Assembly (NCBI GenBank): GCA_041776485.1 | Contig: JBHBQE010000011.1 | Span: 1 to 15,695, forward strand | Source: JBHBQE01 sp041776485 | GTDB taxonomy: Bacteria; Bacillota; Clostridia; Lachnospirales; Lachnospiraceae | Length of the DNA: 15,695 bases | Reading direction: 5' to 3' | In this document: positions 14,103-15,695 of the stretch, one piece after another | Numbering within the stretch: the first letter of the stretch is position 1 | How the letters are laid out: each line of letters begins with the position of its first letter | The notes under the pieces: model-generated | Seen by the model: the letters and a program-made list of their open reading frames with translations, nothing else | Databases searched by the model: none | Told to the model about the DNA's origin: nothing | Program-made: the position numbers and the translations under genes

Positions 14103-15551
14103 CTATGCTTTATGTCCGCCAATTCTGGAATTTCTGTCCTTCATAGTAGCTTCGGGAAGGAGGTTTGTGCCTTTTAAAATTGCATTTTTACCATATTTCT
14201 TTTTAATAGCAAGCTCCGCCTCTTGAAGCTTTCTTTCTCTAATAAGGTTTGCGTCCTGCTCATTTTTTTGATATATAAGGGCATTGTAATCAGAAAAGAA
14301 GCTTAGTTGCTTAGGAACGCGATCTGCCATGGCTTCGTTTTCCGAAACAACTCTATTGGCAGTAATATTAAAGCGTCTGATTAGTAAGTCGGGGTTTATT
14401 ATATCACGATATAGTTTTATTGCTGCCTGAGTGATAAGCTTTGTGGAGGAGGTGGGGAAGGAAAGATTTATGCTTCCGTGAGCAGGACTTGGTACTTTCC
14501 TGCCATAGTGGTCTTTTTTTATGGTTCCGGTATAAATTTTACTTATATTAGGGTCTGTAAGATTTTTAATATCATATCCTACGGTAAGTACAATTTGGTC
14601 ACAGCAAAGCTTTTTATCTACAAGGCTAAGCACCAGTAAATCTGCCATTTCTTTAACAACAATTTCTCCCATATCTGCTGTATAGGGAGTAGATAGCACC
14701 TGTCCCTGACATAAACTGTTTACCTTGGGACGATAGGATTTGATGTCGGCGATAGTAACCGGCTCATAGCCCCAAGCATGGTCAATTAATAATTCTGCAT
14801 TAACTCCGAAAATATTATACAAAAAATCTTCATTGTAATAGTCATTCTCACCGCCAAGGGAGCATTTAGCAATATCACCCATGGTATTTAAGCCGTAGCT
14901 CTTAAGCTTTTTATAATATCCGGGTCCTATTCTCCAAAAATCCGTTAGAGGAGTATGTTCCCAAAGGGTCTTTCTGTAAACATATTCATCAAGGCTTGCA
15001 ATCCGCACACCATCTTTATCTTCGGGAATATGCTTAGCTACAATATCCATGGCAACCTTTGCCAGATAAAGATTGGTGCCGATACCGGCAGTAGCGGTAA
15101 CGCCGGTAGACTTAAGCACTTCTTTTATAAGAGTTTTAGCAAGCTCTTCTCCGGTCATATTGTAGGTGTCAAGGTATGAGCTGACGTCAATAAAAACTTC
15201 GTCTATGGAGTATACATGGATGTCTTCTTTGGCGATGTATTTCAAATAGGAATTATAAACTCTTGTACTGTAATCTAAGTATAATGCCATTCTGGGGGGT
15301 GCAATTATAAAGTCTACATTTCGATTTTTAAGTTTTTGATAAACCTGAAATAATCTGGGGCGTCCGGGGATGTTGTAAGCCTTAAGAGCAGGGCTTACCG
15401 CTAAGCATATAGTTTTTGCAGTACGGGACTCATCTGCCACCACAAGCTTTGTTTTTAGCGGGTCAAGTCCCTTTTCAATACATTCTACAGAGGCATAGAA
15501 GGATTTTAAATCAATTGCAATATAGGTTTTTTCTTTAAATTTCATTCTCAT
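14103..15551 (-). CDS. Y-family DNA polymerase, UvrX/DinB-like
   Basis: This 482-aa translesion polymerase has the palm/finger motif IAIDLKSFYASVE with metal ligand Asp14 and probable steric-gate Tyr19. SIDEVFID supplies the catalytic Asp117/Glu118. Thumb/HhH residues are near 204-225 (FWRIGPGYYKKLKSYGLNTMGDIA). The C-terminal little-finger domain is followed by QLSFF (415-419), a good beta-clamp-binding motif. The tail ends RNSRIGGHKA, a feature of the clostridial UvrX-like subgroup rather than canonical Pol IV. Such enzymes bypass lesions at low fidelity. No ribosome site precedes either ATG 15551 or the in-frame ATG 15545, and TATAAT ends exactly where ATG 15551 begins, so a leaderless start at 15545 is likely. 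No convincing LexA box was found. The downstream 58-aa gene is its probable partner. Confidence 0.93.
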   Translation of the reverse strand: MRMKFKEKTYIAIDLKSFYASVECIEKGLDPLKTKLVVADESRTAKTICLAVSPALKAYNIPGRPRLFQVYQKLKNRNVDFIIAPPRMALYLDYSTRVYNSYLKYIAKEDIHVYSIDEVFIDVSSYLDTYNMTGEELAKTLIKEVLKSTGVTATAGIGTNLYLAKVAMDIVAKHIPEDKDGVRIASLDEYVYRKTLWEHTPLTDFWRIGPGYYKKLKSYGLNTMGDIAKCSLGGENDYYNEDFLYNIFGVNAELLIDHAWGYEPVTIADIKSYRPKVNSLCQGQVLSTPYTADMGEIVVKEMADLLVLSLVDKKLCCDQIVLTVGYDIKNLTDPNISKIYTGTIKKDHYGRKVPSPAHGSINLSFPTSSTKLITQAAIKLYRDIINPDLLIRRFNITANRVVSENEAMADRVPKQLSFFSDYNALIYQKNEQDANLIRERKLQEAELAIKKKYGKNAILKGTNLLPEATMKDRNSRIGGHKA

Positions 15552-15579
15552 ATTATACTATAAAATAAAATTATGAAAA
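15552..15579 (-). promoter_or_regulatory. Predicted promoter of the polymerase gene, giving a leaderless mRNA
   Basis: On the minus strand a perfect TATAAT (15557 to 15552) directly abuts ATG 15551. TTTTCA (15579 to 15574) lies 16 bp upstream as a 4-of-6 -35. The expected start point, 7 nt past the -10, falls on the A of the in-frame ATG at 15545. Confidence 0.6.
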
Positions 15580-15604
15580 TATATGGCCGGATTATTTGAA
15601 ATAC

Positions 15605-15677
15605 AAAAACATCAAAAAGTATGAAAATAAATACAAAAATATTACATTAACAAAAAATACTAAAATAACAAAAAAAA
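15605..15677. other. Helically phased A-tracts (predicted curved DNA) upstream of the polymerase gene
   Basis: Plus-strand A-runs occur at 15605-15609, 15614-15618, 15624-15627, 15635-15639, 15652-15657, 15662-15665 and 15670-15677. Most are spaced close to one helical turn (centres 9-11.5 bp apart), with one gap of 17. They lie upstream of the polymerase promoter, where they may act as UP-element-like or curved DNA. No gene is seen in 15552-15695. Confidence 0.55.
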
Positions 15678-15695
15678 TACTTTACACCACAAGAT

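Noticed and set aside
1..15695. CRISPR arrays, tRNA or rRNA genes, riboswitches, prophage or toxin-antitoxin genes
   Set aside because: No repeat-spacer pattern, cloverleaf, conserved riboswitch core or matching protein was seen on either strand.

Overview
The window is a stretch of AT-rich, low-GC Firmicutes chromosome. Lachnospiraceae or a close clostridial relative is the best guess. The evidence is strong AGGAGG-type ribosome sites, lipoprotein signals, a class III (oxygen-sensitive) ribonucleotide reductase, a clostridial-type S21 protein and a UvrX-like Y-family polymerase with the small partner protein typical of that group. The species cannot be named from the sequence. Most of it reads as ordinary housekeeping and metabolic chromosome, with one insertion-sequence edge at the left end. 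I found no defence island, CRISPR array, prophage, tRNA or rRNA.

Layout. 1-140: 3' end of an IS3-family element (transposase C-terminus plus terminal inverted repeat). 141-1145: a leader with a start-stop ATG-TAG, a two-domain secreted lipoprotein and its hairpin terminator. 1186-2148 (minus): a DUF4349-type membrane-anchored lipoprotein, convergent with the first. 2266-2551: a monocistronic rpsU (GTG start, 57 aa) with a strong promoter and terminator. 2666-5929: a TetR regulator followed by an iron-type alcohol dehydrogenase and a class 3-like aldehyde dehydrogenase, with a terminator hairpin and then a perfect palindrome between regulator and enzymes. 6020-7612: prfC (release factor RF3). 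7646-11342: a two-gene ABC exporter (MacB/LolD-type ATPase and a 997-aa FtsX-type permease with a long extracytoplasmic coiled coil). 11374-13758: nrdD with an upstream array of NrdR boxes and a strong bidirectional terminator. 13771-15551 (minus): a UvrX/DinB-like polymerase and, downstream of it, a 58-aa conserved small protein. 15552-15695: a promoter region with helically phased A-tracts.

How the genes fit together. The TetR/ADH/ALDH trio looks like a regulated alcohol-aldehyde oxidoreduction or detoxification unit. The ABC pair is translationally coupled. nrdD is very probably repressed by NrdR: two good boxes 32 bp apart overlay the predicted -35 and -10 elements, and a weaker third lies 31 bp further on. 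No nrdG activase gene is present next to nrdD. A 10-base match to the third box at the right edge of the window hints that another NrdR-controlled gene may lie just outside.

The most rewarding regulatory and structural details are the NrdR array, the probable leaderless start of the polymerase gene, the palindrome ahead of the alcohol dehydrogenase, and the glycine/alanine heptad coiled coil of the permease, which shows a DNA-level 21-bp duplication. No clearly novel multi-gene system is evident.
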